Below, piece after piece: positions 55,586 to 64,000 of a stretch of 64,000 nucleotides of DNA. This stretch comes from CAJQPP01 sp963793465 (GTDB lineage Bacteria; Planctomycetota; Planctomycetia; Pirellulales; Pirellulaceae). The notes under the pieces were generated by a model. That model did not search any database, was not told the DNA's origin, and was given only the letters and a program-made list of their open reading frames with translations. Within the stretch, counting starts at the first letter, position 1, and every line of letters begins with the position of its first letter. Where the stretch lies: contig CAWCAJ010000010.1 of assembly GCA_963793465.1 (NCBI GenBank), positions 147,513 through 211,512 on the forward strand. Reading direction: 5' to 3'. Made by a program: the position numbers and the translations under genes.

Positions 55586-56267
55586 ATGTCCAACTACGAT
55601 GCCTTTGCCGAGTTTCGAATGGATGGCCACAACGCCATCATCACGGGTGGTGCCCAAAATATTGGAGCCGAAATCGCGAAAGCGTTTTGCGCTGCCGGAG
55701 CGAAAGTGATGATTGCCGATTTGAACGGGGAAATGGCAGCGGAGACCGCCGCCGAGATTGCTTCGATTACCGGCAACGATTGCCGCGGAAAGGCGTGCGA
55801 TGTTACTGACCAGTCCGCGATTGACGCCGTCGTAACGAAAACGGTTGAGGAATTCGGGGGTATTTCGACTTTGGTGAACAACGTCGGTTGGGGAGGTCGC
55901 CAGGAGGAACCGGCATCGATTCCGGAGGAAAAACTTCTTGCCTCGCACAAACTGAATACGATCAGCGCCTACCGAATGAGCATGGCGTTCCTGCCTCATT
56001 TGGAGAAATCCGAGAACGCGTCGATCACCAATTCCGGCTCGTTTTCTTCGGCCGTTCCAGCCTACGACATCCTGCCTTATGCGACGGCAAAGGCAGCCCT
56101 GAACCAGACGATGGTTTCACTGGCACACATGTTAAACAAACGGGTGCGCGTCAACTCAATCCTCGTCGGCACCGTTGTATTGGCCGGCTAGAGGGACGCT
56201 GGCATCACGCCGGAGATGCAGGAGCGACTGAGTCATCCTGACAACCTGATTGGTCGACCGACCTGAG
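55586..56267 (+). pseudogene. Second short-chain dehydrogenase, truncated by nonsense codons
   Basis: The ATG at 55586 follows AGGGG. The first 201 residues are a good SDR: AIITGGAQNIGAEIAKAF, NNVGWGG, Ser in SITNSGSFSS, and YATAK. At 56189 a TAG replaces an aromatic residue that should follow VLAG; the same frame then continues RDAGITPEMQERLSHPDNL, the usual late SDR helix, and stops again at TGA (56265), where the family expects GRPGRPED. The final 40 or so residues are missing. The active-site residues survive, but loss of the C-terminal strand and dimer segment should leave the enzyme inactive. Confidence 0.8.
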
Positions 56268-56303
56268 GTGAGGTGCAATTTGAGTTTGCCTGAAAACCAC
56301 GAC

Positions 56304-57409
56304 TCAATTGATTGGCGGGAGGCTTGATAGATCGTCGTCTTGATTGTTCTTACTCCAAATCCATCCCAATCGCTTGAAATACCAAAGCATGCCTGCGGCA
56401 GTAGCAAACATAATAGAAAGCAGGACCGGATACGCATATCGGCTTCTTAATTCAGGCATCTGTTCAAAATTCATGCCGTAGATTCCCGCCATGAAAGTCA
56501 GCGGAATGAAAATGCTGGCAACGATCGTCAAGACTCTCATCACTTCGTTTTGTTTGTTGCCGATGGCAGACAGAAAAGTACTTAAGAGCGCTGCTGCCGT
56601 TTCCCGGAATGTTTCGAGAACATCTGTTACCTGGATGCAATGGTCATGGCAATCACGTAAGAATATTTTGACGTCCTCGCCAACAAACTTGGATTCGTCC
56701 CGAATTATTGAGTTAATCGCATCACGTTGCGGCCAAATGCCTCGCCGCAAAACCAGTAGATTGCGCTTGATTCGATTGATTCTGTCAAGCATGGCAGGAG
56801 TTGCATTGGCGACAACTCTAGACTCGAGCGATTCCAAGTACTCGCCATAGTATTCCAGTACGGGATAGTATCCGTCAATGATCGCATCGATGATTGCATA
56901 GGCCAGGAAATCTGCACCCGACGTTCTCATCGGACCTTTTTTGCTGCGAATCCGTCGCCGAACCGGATCCAGCACGTCGCCGTATCGGTCCTGGAAAGTC
57001 AACACAAAACGTGTACCAAAGAATATGCTCACCTGCTCGATGTCGAGATTTCCTTTTTCATCAACACTGGCCATGCGGGATATGTACAGCTGATGTAGAT
57101 CGTAGGTTTCTGTCTTTGGACGTTGCGGAACGTTCACAACATCTTCCAGGGCCAACATATGAATCGAAAATAATTCGCCTATTTCCCGGATCGTCTTCAC
57201 ATCCCCGAGTCCCTGGACGTCAATCCAGACAACTCCTTGTTTGTCCAATTCCGGCTGAATCTCATCGACCGTCTCGATTTCCGTTTCGGTGACCTGATCA
57301 GGGGTAAACCGGATGATGTGGATTCTGGCGCAGTCGCATTCTCGTCGACGACGAGGGTGCCAGGGCGTGCGCCTACTTTGGTGTGTTTCTTTGTAAACAG
57401 TTTTGACAT
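56304..57409 (-). pseudogene. corA: Magnesium/cobalt transporter CorA, one-base frameshift near the N-terminus
   Basis: The downstream frame (56304-57248 and its upstream extension) encodes nearly the whole CorA: cytoplasmic domain with LALEDVVNVPQRPKTETY, the long stalk helix DRINRIKRNLLVLRRGIW, two membrane helices and the signature GIYGMNFEQMP in the loop between them. The true N-terminus, MSKLFTKKHTKVGARPGTLV, starts at 57409 in another frame and reads to NATAP near 57339; the following residues RIHIIRFTPDQVTETE are in the main frame. One missing base near 57339 explains the break. If the assembly is right, translation from an internal TTG at 57248 would lack the first 54 residues. CorA takes up Mg2+ through a pentameric channel. 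Confidence 0.82.
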
Positions 57410-58047
57410 CCGCTTTCCTGATCCTTCAAATGATTTGGCAGTCAAGTCCTACGAAAGGAAAGTGGGGAATGCCCTGATCGCGCAGCTCGGTGTTCGATAT
57501 ACTCCCTGGGTCAGCGTCCACTACTCATTCCCGGGATCGAATCGCTGCGATTTGATAGAGACAGGGATAGCGGAAGGCTGGTCTTTCGCTCAGCTGAACA
57601 CCTTCGGTCGTGTTGCTTAAGTTGCTGTAGAGGCCCCAGACCTCGCCCAACAGCAAATCGGCGACAATCGCATAACTCACTCCGAATACGGTAAAGAACC
57701 CTGCCCACACCAACATCGTTTGCGATATTTTCGTATGGCAAGAAAATACTGGACAACAACGTCAGGCTTGCGGTCATTGCACCAGTTACCAAGAGTCGCG
57801 TTAAAGAGCCGACTATTTGTGCCGTACAGAATCTTACCATATTCGACAATGCTGGTTAAAAACTGGATTCAAATCACCATTAATTCGCTGCAGAAAAAGC
57901 TCTCTACCGCTGGATGGATCAGCAATTCAACGTCCGATACAGCTTTTAACTGCGGCTTGGCTGAGGCCTTATTTGAATGCGTCAGGATCATACCACGTTG
58001 GAACAGGTGAAACAGTTCGAACTCACGCGTAAGTTAGGATTTCGAGA
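57410..58047. other. Gap with a possible decayed membrane-protein fragment
   Basis: On the reverse strand, two frames carry membrane-helix-like pieces: MTASLTLLSSIFLPYENIAN (near 57720-57790) and LVWAGFFTVFGVSYAIVADL (near 57655-57715). They lie next to each other in different frames, as if one small membrane protein gene had been shifted. I do not recognise the family. The rest, including the last 150 bases before the channel gene, holds no gene. Confidence 0.35.
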
Positions 58048-59142
58048 ATGAACGATTCAAAGTCGGCAATTGCGATTGCATTCTTCCTGCTATTAAGTGG
58101 GGTCTTTTGCTGTGCTCACGCGCAGGAACCGGGGGCGAAGCAATTGCCAAAACTTATCGTGAGTACCAAGGAGTCTCCACCTTTTGCAATGAAAACGGAG
58201 GGCGGAATCTGGAAAGGAGTCAGCATTGACTTGTGGCGCGAAATTGCTGAAAAATTGAATTTGGACTACGATTTTCGCGAAAGGACGCTTGAGGAAATAC
58301 TGCAATCCATGCGCGACGGAACAAGTGATGTCGCGGTTGGGGGACTGACCGTGACCAATACCCGTGAAAGGGACATGGATTTTACCCACTCCTTCTACAC
58401 TTCTGGATTGAGCATTGCAGTCGTTCCTGAGCCATCTTCGAGTCCATTTCGAGCAGTTTTTCGCGTCCTTTTTTCCTGGGATTTTTTGAAGATCGTTGTC
58501 GGGCTTGTTGCCATCCTGATGGTTGTCGGAATATTGATCTGGTCGTTTGAACGCCATCAAAACAAAGGCCAGTTTGGAGGGTCTGCGGCCAAGGGATTGG
58601 GATCTGGGTTTTGGTGGTCGGCGGTTACCATGACCACGGTTGGATATGGTGACAAAGCCCCGGCAACTTTTTCCGGGCGATTGTTGGCTGTTTTTTGGAT
58701 GTTCGCCAGCTTGGTCATGGTGTCGATTTTTACGGCTTCCGTGGCATCACTGCTATTGGTTGATCAACTGCAATCGAAAGTGAGTGGTCTCAAAGACCTG
58801 CCCAACGTTCGAGTTGGAACGTTGGCAGATTCCACCAGTGAATCATTCTTGACGAGGCAGAAGATCAGATGCCGAAAATTTGACACCGTGGGCGAAGCAT
58901 TGACAGCGCTGCGCGACGATGAACTTGACGCGGTTGTTCATGACGCTCCAATGCTCAGATACGCCATTCAATCGGACTTTCGCAACGATCTGGCGGTGCT
59001 TGAGATCCGTTTTGAGACCCAGAACTACTCGATTGCTCTTCCAACGAACAGCGATCTACGTGAATCAGTCAATCAAGCGATGCTCGACATTACTGCTGAA
59101 CCCGAGTGGCAGAATACACTCTATCGCTACCTGGGCGATTGA
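58048..59142 (+). CDS. Ligand-gated potassium channel, prokaryotic glutamate-receptor type (GluR0-like)
   Basis: A 364-residue protein. Signal peptide (AIAFFLLLSGVFCCAHA). The first lobe of a periplasmic-binding fold spans about 33-130 (LIVSTKESPPFAMKT, AVGGLTVTNTRERDMDFT, where TxxR contacts the ligand carboxylate in amino-acid binders). A membrane helix lies at about 148-166, then a pore loop with the potassium filter TTVGYGD (196-202), then a helix at about 211-238. The second lobe, about 250-364, includes VVHDAPMLRYAI with Asp 299 in the usual amino-group position. This order (lobe, helix, pore, helix, lobe) is that of GluR0-type receptors: extracellular ligand, probably an amino acid, opens a K+ pore. 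All key parts are intact. Not part of an operon. Confidence 0.94.
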   Translation: MNDSKSAIAIAFFLLLSGVFCCAHAQEPGAKQLPKLIVSTKESPPFAMKTEGGIWKGVSIDLWREIAEKLNLDYDFRERTLEEILQSMRDGTSDVAVGGLTVTNTRERDMDFTHSFYTSGLSIAVVPEPSSSPFRAVFRVLFSWDFLKIVVGLVAILMVVGILIWSFERHQNKGQFGGSAAKGLGSGFWWSAVTMTTVGYGDKAPATFSGRLLAVFWMFASLVMVSIFTASVASLLLVDQLQSKVSGLKDLPNVRVGTLADSTSESFLTRQKIRCRKFDTVGEALTALRDDELDAVVHDAPMLRYAIQSDFRNDLAVLEIRFETQNYSIALPTNSDLRESVNQAMLDITAEPEWQNTLYRYLGD

Positions 59143-59505
59143 ATCGTCAAAATATTGGCCAGTGGGTAGCAAATGGATGCTGGACGCTCCCGGCATGCAC
59201 GCCCGCGTGGCGGATTTTGACTCCATCCCTTTTCAAGTCCCCGAGATCGCGGCGAGGGCAGAGTAAGGCAAATAGAGATTGTAGTCAGGAGCAGTCGTTC
59301 TGCGTCTGGTTATATCCCCAAAAACAGTGCCCTGAAAAGTGAGAGAATCGAGCCGGTCGTCGGTCGGAAAGGAATCTCTCAAGAAACAATTCCTGGTTGC
59401 AACTGGCGGTGAACCACCGGCCCAGCAGAGTAACTCCTTCTGGCGGCTGTGCACCAGTTCCAGGTGCGGCGACCAGGTACCTGCTACCGTCGGCTGGCAG
59501 GTATT
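59143..59505. other. Convergent gap without a supported gene
   Basis: About 360 bases between the stops of the channel gene and the CDF gene. Small frames overlap but show no domain. A GC-rich segment around 59420-59500 could form weak hairpins; none is followed by a T run. Confidence 0.4.
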
Positions 59506-60474
59506 TTATTTCGTGTTTTGGATGTGTGGAAACGGTTCCAGATGTACAAGGACATCTCTCACTTTAGGAAACTCTGCGAGCAATCGATCCTTCACTTGAT
59601 GACCAATGCGGTGTCCTTCTGCGACTGTAAGGTTTTGAGCGACTTCGATGTGAATATCGGCGAAGTACTCCAAGCCCGACTTTCGCACCCAGAGAGTTTC
59701 CACTTCAGCGACACCCGATACCGAAATCGCTATCTCACGAATTTGATCTACAAACTCCGGATCGGCTTGCAGGTCCATCAGTTCGCTCGCGCTGGAGCGA
59801 AACAGTTGAACCCCAGACCAAACAATGACAGCGACCACGATCAGCGACGCCACTTCGTCGGCCCAGATATACTGTGCCCCGCCTAATCGAATTGTGCCCA
59901 AGCCAACCAATACGGCGAGCGCACACAAGGCATCGCTGCGGTGGTCCCATGCGTTGGCGATGATGGCCGACGATCCGGTACGTTTTCCAACACGGACGTT
60001 GTACTGGTACAAGACCTCTTTAATGAGGATATTGGCACCAGCGATCCAGAGAGTCCAGATGGGAGGAATGGCGTGCTGAACCGTGGTCCGACGAATCGCC
60101 TCCCAGCCGACCATCAGGGCCGAGATGATGACAAGCAATGCCACGTTCGATGCGGCAATCCCTTCTGCTCGTGTATGTCCGTAAGGATGTTCTGCGTCGG
60201 CAGGACGCTGAGCCACTCGTAGCGCAAAAAGAACAACCGCAGTCGTCACGACATCGCCGATGGAATTGACCGCATCAGCGATCAGGGCAAAGGAGTTGCC
60301 AACGATGCCGCCGACGAGTTTCACTATTCCCAATGACAGGTTCACCAAAAGCCCGAGAACAGCAGCCCGTGTGACATCGGCGTAGGTGTGTAGGATGGAA
60401 GTGCGGTCAGCCAATGGATCGCTTCTTTCCGCTTCGCAAACGTGTTTCGTCGTGGGGCAAAATGCTTCCGGCAT
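59506..60474 (-). CDS. Cation diffusion facilitator (CDF) metal exporter
   Basis: A 322-residue CDF protein with about six membrane helices. The first metal site residues are in helix 2 (SFALIADAVNSIGD, two Asp) and helix 5 (NAWDHRSDALCALA, His and Asp), the usual HD-DD arrangement of zinc/iron-type members rather than the DD-DD of manganese exporters. The typical HPYGHTRAE follows helix 3. A C-terminal cytoplasmic domain (about 235-322, FVDQIREIAISVSGVAEVET, then VLVHLEPFPHI) forms the dimer fold. It should export Zn2+, Fe2+ or a similar ion by proton exchange. The 20-residue N-terminal extension (CPTTKHVCEAERSD) has Cys and His and may bind metal. Confidence 0.93.
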   Translation of the reverse strand: MPEAFCPTTKHVCEAERSDPLADRTSILHTYADVTRAAVLGLLVNLSLGIVKLVGGIVGNSFALIADAVNSIGDVVTTAVVLFALRVAQRPADAEHPYGHTRAEGIAASNVALLVIISALMVGWEAIRRTTVQHAIPPIWTLWIAGANILIKEVLYQYNVRVGKRTGSSAIIANAWDHRSDALCALAVLVGLGTIRLGGAQYIWADEVASLIVVAVIVWSGVQLFRSSASELMDLQADPEFVDQIREIAISVSGVAEVETLWVRKSGLEYFADIHIEVAQNLTVAEGHRIGHQVKDRLLAEFPKVRDVLVHLEPFPHIQNTK

Positions 60475-61202
60475 TGTAACACGGCACTGGCTATGTGCCC
60501 CCGGTCTAGTGCGTCACCATGCACAAAACTCTTCTCGAAGACTTCGTTAGCTCAAGCCAATTTTCGCCGTACCCCCCGCGACAGTTGTAGCCAATCGAAT
60601 CCCCGTCGTTGTCATAACCGAGCTTCCCTTCTCAATGAGCCAGTTTGTGGATTGCCTGGATCGTGTCAGGCAGCCGCAATTTTACAACATCATCTGCGGA
60701 CGGTCGGGAAGCCCGATGCACGTCCGAATTCGACAAACCTTAAAGTCTGTACCGATCGTCCCACGAACTCTCTCTCACAGGTGCCGTGTTCTGGAATGCG
60801 ACGGTCTTTCCATGGCCATGCTGCTTGTAATACACCGCTAATTCCCACCCTTGGCCTGCCGAGAGCGTCTGGTTTCCCTCAAAACTCTCTCAAGAGAATC
60901 AAAGGTTGGTTGATACGTCATTCCGCCAACGGATTTCGGGAAGTCGACATGGATGCTCTAACGCGCTCGAATGCTGACAGGGCAATGACAGAAGAATTTG
61001 CTCGGTACCCAAAGCACAAATCCCGGCCCTTTTTGATGGAAACAAGGCAAAATTCAAGCAGCACCTGCCGGAATATTTCGCGGGAGTGGGAAAAAGTATT
61101 TGACAGGCGGACGAATTGACATAGCGTTTGAAGGACGTTGTAGTGAATCACAGTTTCCTGTTTCGGCGATCCAAGGCGAAAAGGTTCCTGAATGGCCAAA
61201 TC
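60475..61202. other. Intergenic stretch without a supported gene
   Basis: A forward frame of about 225 residues (60442-61119) covers most of this gap but is Cys/Arg/Ser-rich, overlaps the start of the CDF gene and has no domain, so it is not called. Nothing else is recognised. Confidence 0.45.
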
Positions 61203-61343
61203 ATGATCCGGATGCATAAACATATCGGGCAGTTCATTAGGTCCGAGGACGGACTTACCCTTGTCAATTGCGCTTTTTTATTGGTGATGGCTGTGATTCT
61301 GTGGTTGATCTACGACAGTTTATTCTTGACGGATCACATTTGA
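61203..61343 (+). CDS. Small single-helix protein, possibly Flp-pilin-like
   Basis: A 46-residue frame with RMHKHIGQFIRSEDGLTLVN followed by one membrane helix (CAFLLVMAVILWLIYDSLF). The arrangement of a short basic start, an acidic-Gly step and a single helix resembles Flp-type pilin components (where DEDG-A-T-A precedes the helix), but the match is weak and no tad genes lie nearby. ATG at 61212 is an alternative; a TTG at 61128 would lengthen it. Confidence 0.35.
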   Translation: MIRMHKHIGQFIRSEDGLTLVNCAFLLVMAVILWLIYDSLFLTDHI

Positions 61344-61355
61344 TCAGTCGTTGCC

Positions 61356-61436
61356 GAAGTGCCCACCCAATCGGGGTACTTCCATTGCCGACCATTGAGC
61401 GGGCTACTTGCTAGATTCGCTCTGGATCGTAGCCCG
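61356..61436. other. Two consecutive hairpins, possible structured RNA element
   Basis: GAAGTGCCC (61356-61364) pairs with GGGTACTTC (61374-61382, one G-U), and CGGGCTAC (61400-61407) pairs exactly with GTAGCCCG (61429-61436). Neither is followed by a T run, so they are not ordinary terminators. They lie between the small frame ending at 61343 and the membrane protein starting at 61600. Confidence 0.4.
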
Positions 61437-61599
61437 TTCCGTCAGACCCCACCTGGGTAGCCGTATTGCGAAGTTCTGCCAAGATGGTGTTCTGCACAGT
61501 TAGAGCCGATTTGCCACCGAGTCGGTAGTGCCCTATTTCCTGCAAACTCCTGATGCAGTGAACGCAAACACAATTCACAACTAACATTGAGATCCTCCA

Positions 61600-62349
61600 A
61601 TGGCAAAATCTCGCGTTCGCTTCGAATGGTTGGTTGTGAACATGATGCTATTGGCTACGATGCTGCTGATTCCGCCCTGGAAAATCGTTCACTACGAATG
61701 GTGGCCCGGGATGGAATCGTCAATCCGTGGTGACATCCGTTCAGATCCGATTTCCGGAACATGGGGTCCATTGCGGTGGGCACCAGTCTGGAATCCGCCA
61801 CATGTCTTTTTGTCGGATCGAAATGAGTTCAACATTTTGCGCGAAATAGATGCTCCCACTCGGTGGCCCTGGATGAAAGCGAAACCGGGGTACGCCTCGG
61901 AGATCGACATGACCAGGTTGGTTGCATCCTTCTCCTTGCTTGTAATTTTGAATTCGATTCTGGCGGTATTCGCTGCAAGGTCACTTGGCAAGCCGGGTTC
62001 GAGGAAATGGGTTCGCATCCTGGCGGCAATGGGCGCTGGGCAGATGCTTGGATGGTTTGGTTTCGGCCTGCTTGGTGCGGCGTCCATGGGTTTTGCATGG
62101 CAACCGGTGACGTTTTATATGTCATTGGGTGCGGGCCTATTCGCAAGTTGTCTTTACCTCGGATCTGTTTGCCTTCGAGGATCTTCGCCAGCCATCGAAA
62201 GCACAGCGACTTGGACCTCGAATCAAACGGAAACATCGATGGATGGCAATCAACCGACCTCCCCGGTTGTTGCGCCACTTACCACGGAGCTGCGATCGGC
62301 TTCATTGGTTTTATCTTGGCGATGCCCGCCAGCTTCCTGCTGTTGGTAG
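61600..62349 (+). CDS. Hypothetical multi-pass membrane protein (frame breaks near 62272)
   Basis: A 249-residue frame. Helices: WLVVNMMLLATMLLIPPW near 10-28, LVASFSLLVILNSILAVFAA near 107-127, ILAAMGAGQMLGWFGFGLLG near 139-162, and FYMSLGAGLFASCLYLGSVC near 170-190. The region between the first and second helices is outside or inside as one loop of about 80 residues (WWPGMESSIRGD). After TSPVV (near 62270) the frame gives unlikely residues and stops, while the next frame over encodes three more good helices. One missing base near 62271 would join them into one protein of about 325 residues with seven helices. No family recognised. Confidence 0.7.
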   Translation: MAKSRVRFEWLVVNMMLLATMLLIPPWKIVHYEWWPGMESSIRGDIRSDPISGTWGPLRWAPVWNPPHVFLSDRNEFNILREIDAPTRWPWMKAKPGYASEIDMTRLVASFSLLVILNSILAVFAARSLGKPGSRKWVRILAAMGAGQMLGWFGFGLLGAASMGFAWQPVTFYMSLGAGLFASCLYLGSVCLRGSSPAIESTATWTSNQTETSMDGNQPTSPVVAPLTTELRSASLVLSWRCPPASCCW

Positions 62350-62579
62350 TCGCGACGCAGATCGGCAAACCGTTCATGGGACGGTCCATCGGTCCCTCCC
62401 CATTTGGCGACGTCCGTGAACACGAATACCTGGTCAATCACATCTCTGGAGTTGCACTGCTGGTCGTTGGTGGCCTTCTTGGATGGTGGCTCACCAGGTT
62501 CCGTTGGACTCGAGGCTTCGGTTGGGGGCTGGTTTGCTGCTCGATCATTGTGGGAGCCCTGAAGTTTTTCCAGCATTGA
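62274..62579 (+). CDS. C-terminal part of the membrane protein, in the shifted frame
   Basis: This frame encodes ATYHGAAIGFIGFILAMPAS, ISGVALLVVGGLLGWWLTRF and FGWGLVCCSIIVGALKFFQH, three convincing helices without a start codon of their own before MPASF at 62322. It is most simply the rest of the gene starting at 61600 (or of a gene starting at MDGNQPTSPVV, 62239), displaced by a single base. Confidence 0.6.
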   Translation, partial: ATYHGAAIGFIGFILAMPASFLLLVVATQIGKPFMGRSIGPSPFGDVREHEYLVNHISGVALLVVGGLLGWWLTRFRWTRGFGWGLVCCSIIVGALKFFQH

Positions 62580-62646
62580 TATATTTTTGTGAAGTCCGCG
62601 TTAAACTGATTGCATTGAAAAAACGCTGTACTGCAAGGCGGGTCAA

Positions 62647-63012
62647 ATGGGACCAGGAAATATGGGGGGGCATGTTGGCGGGGCGATCGTGCTGTTTTTC
62701 GCAGCTGGATGCGCTATCCAGCTGATTTTCTTCGCCGTCGTCCTAATCGCCTTGTTTTTGTCGAAAGGCCATCGTCCTGCACGCACATTCATCCCGGTCG
62801 CCGTAACAGGACTGGTCTTGTGTCTTCCAGTCGCAATTGCGTCGTTGTATATCTTGCTCTTCCTGCAGCAATATGACGGCTTTGTGGATTACGGTTTTGT
62901 GGCCATCTGGATGATCGTATCGGCCTATCTATGCTGGACGATGGCGACACACTTGTGCAAGTTGACAAGGACTTTAAGAAAGCACTTCGGGTACGGGAAT
63001 GAGGCAGACTGA
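62647..63012 (+). CDS. Small hypothetical membrane protein
   Basis: A 121-residue protein with three predicted helices: GAIVLFFAAGCAIQLIFFAVVL (near 12-36), FIPVAVTGLVLCLPVAIASL (near 48-72) and VAIWMIVSAYLCWTMATHL (near 84-103). The N-terminus is Gly-rich (GPGNMGGHVGG). The C-terminus is basic. No family recognised. It lies 67 bases after the broken membrane gene and could share its transcript. The frame is clean and composition is typical of real inner-membrane proteins. Confidence 0.7.
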   Translation: MGPGNMGGHVGGAIVLFFAAGCAIQLIFFAVVLIALFLSKGHRPARTFIPVAVTGLVLCLPVAIASLYILLFLQQYDGFVDYGFVAIWMIVSAYLCWTMATHLCKLTRTLRKHFGYGNEAD

Positions 63013-63216
63013 TCGTTTATGGAGTGCAAAAGAGCCTGACCCATGACCATTGAAGCCCGGAACGTTAAGTTTCAGTCATGCCCAAAATTATCGGGCTCGG
63101 ATCATTTTGCTTTTTCGGCACGCTTCAAAGTTATCCAGAAAAAAACACAGCTAGGCCTGCCGACCGATGGACCGCGTTCGCGGTGGTCGCTCTTGGTCTT
63201 GTGGCCTGAACGATCG

Positions 63217-63759
63217 TCATGAAGATCGCTTTTGAGGGCGGTTCCGCCGGTTCTGCTCTGATCTGTGAAACATCCAGGCGATCATCAGGATGGCTCCGAA
63301 TCCGCACAGCACACCCGCAAAGATCCACTGCAGCTGTCCCGGCGATCGATCAATCACTGCCAGCGATGGATTTTGTGGGTCGTACCACCCCTGAACCTGT
63401 TGACCTGCAGGGTAGTTCTTCAGAATCGCCTGGATTGCCTCCTCGCGATCGCAGAACTTACCCCAGTCGATGCGGAGTCGGCCATCACGGTATTCCCGGC
63501 CATCAACGAAATAGGCGAAACGGATCTGTTCCATGAATCCATTGGAATCACAAGGTTCCATCCCTGACTCAAGGACCCTTCCTTCCACAGGAAGATAGCG
63601 CAAACTGCGGATGGTCGATCCGAATATGAAATAGCCGACGACCGTACCCAGAAACAGGAACAAGCCAAGAAATCCGATCCACGAGTTGTCTCGAACACGC
63701 TCGAGCCAATTTGAACGAGTGCCGGAATCCGCAGCGGTGTGATCACAAGGTCTATTCAT
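63217..63759 (-). CDS. DUF3592 family membrane protein
   Basis: A 180-residue protein of DUF3592 type. Helix 1 is WIGFLGLFLFLGTVVGYFIF (about 27-48). A loop domain of about 80 residues follows (LPVEGRVLESGME, FAYFVDGREYRDGRL, YPAGQQVQGWYDPQNPSLAV, the GxxVxVxYDPxNP-like motif of the family). Helix 2 is WIFAGVLCGFGAILMIAWMF (about 145-165), then a basic tail. Function unknown; DUF3592 proteins are common in planctomycetes. A deleted copy of its C-terminal region lies near 21.6-21.7 kb. Single gene, transcribed away from the window end. Confidence 0.88.
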   Translation of the reverse strand: MNRPCDHTAADSGTRSNWLERVRDNSWIGFLGLFLFLGTVVGYFIFGSTIRSLRYLPVEGRVLESGMEPCDSNGFMEQIRFAYFVDGREYRDGRLRIDWGKFCDREEAIQAILKNYPAGQQVQGWYDPQNPSLAVIDRSPGQLQWIFAGVLCGFGAILMIAWMFHRSEQNRRNRPQKRSS

Positions 63760-64000
63760 GCAATTCAGGTCCTGATGGTTGCCAAAAATCGATAACCGTT
63801 GGTTCTGCCTTCGCGAATGTCATCTTATTTTATCGGCTCTTGTCCTGGTTATGGTGATTTGTCTCTTGTTTTCGACTGCGAATTTGTTCCCGTCGTAAGT
63901 TGGTTTTGTTTGACTCGCGTCTGTCAGTTGGTCTCGGGAAAAACACAGTCAGGCACCGGCAGCTTCACATCGACGTGACCCGTTTCCAAATCTGCATCGT
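63760..64000. other. Window end without a supported gene
   Basis: The last 241 bases contain the DUF3592 promoter region; AT-rich segments (TCTTATTTTATCGG near 63821) could contribute. No complete open frame is visible, and a gene entering from the right cannot be excluded. Confidence 0.4.

Noticed and set aside
60442..61119. 225-residue forward frame after the CDF gene
   Set aside because: Cys/Arg/Ser-rich, no domain, and overlaps the CDF start on the opposite strand.

Overview
This window most likely comes from a member of the Planctomycetota, probably a Pirellulaceae-like marine lineage. The call rests on gene content: several secreted sulfatases, a paired cytochrome-type (PSD1: DUF1549/DUF1553) and DUF1501 operon, a decayed DUF1559 lipoprotein, three very long membrane-anchored Ser/Thr kinases with TPR-like tails, an ECF sigma factor overlapping one of those kinases, and a PEP-CTERM surface protein. 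Base composition looks moderately GC-rich. I saw no rRNA, tRNA, CRISPR array or phage block.

Layout. 1-847: 5' part of an alpha/beta-hydrolase, cut by the window edge. 1.5-4.4 kb: Ser/Thr kinase. 5.1-7.2 kb: two-gene operon (SnoaL-like protein, then a Gly/Arg-rich secreted protein). 7.6-9.5 kb: cyclic-nucleotide-binding patatin phospholipase. 9.98-14.1 kb: a compact secondary-metabolite locus (type III polyketide synthase, two methyltransferases, FAD oxidoreductase). 14.5-16.9 kb: second kinase. 17.3-18.5 kb: opine-dehydrogenase-like enzyme. 18.75-21.6 kb: a two-domain sulfatase broken by one frameshift. 21.8-23.9 kb: unrecognised TPR-like protein. 24.8-27.7 kb: an arylsulfatase plus a truncated copy of itself. 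27.9-31.5 kb: PEP-CTERM protein with ten tandem repeats. 31.6-33.1 kb: a REP-associated tyrosine transposase (RAYT) set between two large REP blocks. 33.2-36.8 kb: ECF sigma factor and kinase. 37-37.6 kb: DUF1559 pseudogene. 37.7-40.1 kb: copper-type P-ATPase. 40.6-47.7 kb: BNR-repeat protein, PSD1 protein and DUF1501 protein. 48-49.3 kb: ChaN-like protein. 49.9-56.3 kb: arylsulfatase, DUF1254 protein, 7-alpha-hydroxysteroid-dehydrogenase-like SDR and a decayed second SDR. 56.3-60.5 kb: broken CorA, a glutamate-receptor-like potassium channel and a CDF metal exporter. 61-64 kb: small membrane proteins.

How it fits together. Much of the window is secreted machinery for attacking sulfated or complex substrates, controlled by sensor-kinase and sigma modules. 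The most unusual part is the RAYT locus: its flanking hairpins share a GTTGTGG foot and a GGTCTCC(C/T)GACC core, occur in both orientations, and the two blocks contain duplicated stretches. Three further intergenic sites carry a different repeat family (core GGGGTCAGGCACC or its complement). Several genes show single-base lesions (sulfatase, CorA, DUF1559, SDR, a membrane protein), which could be real decay or assembly errors.
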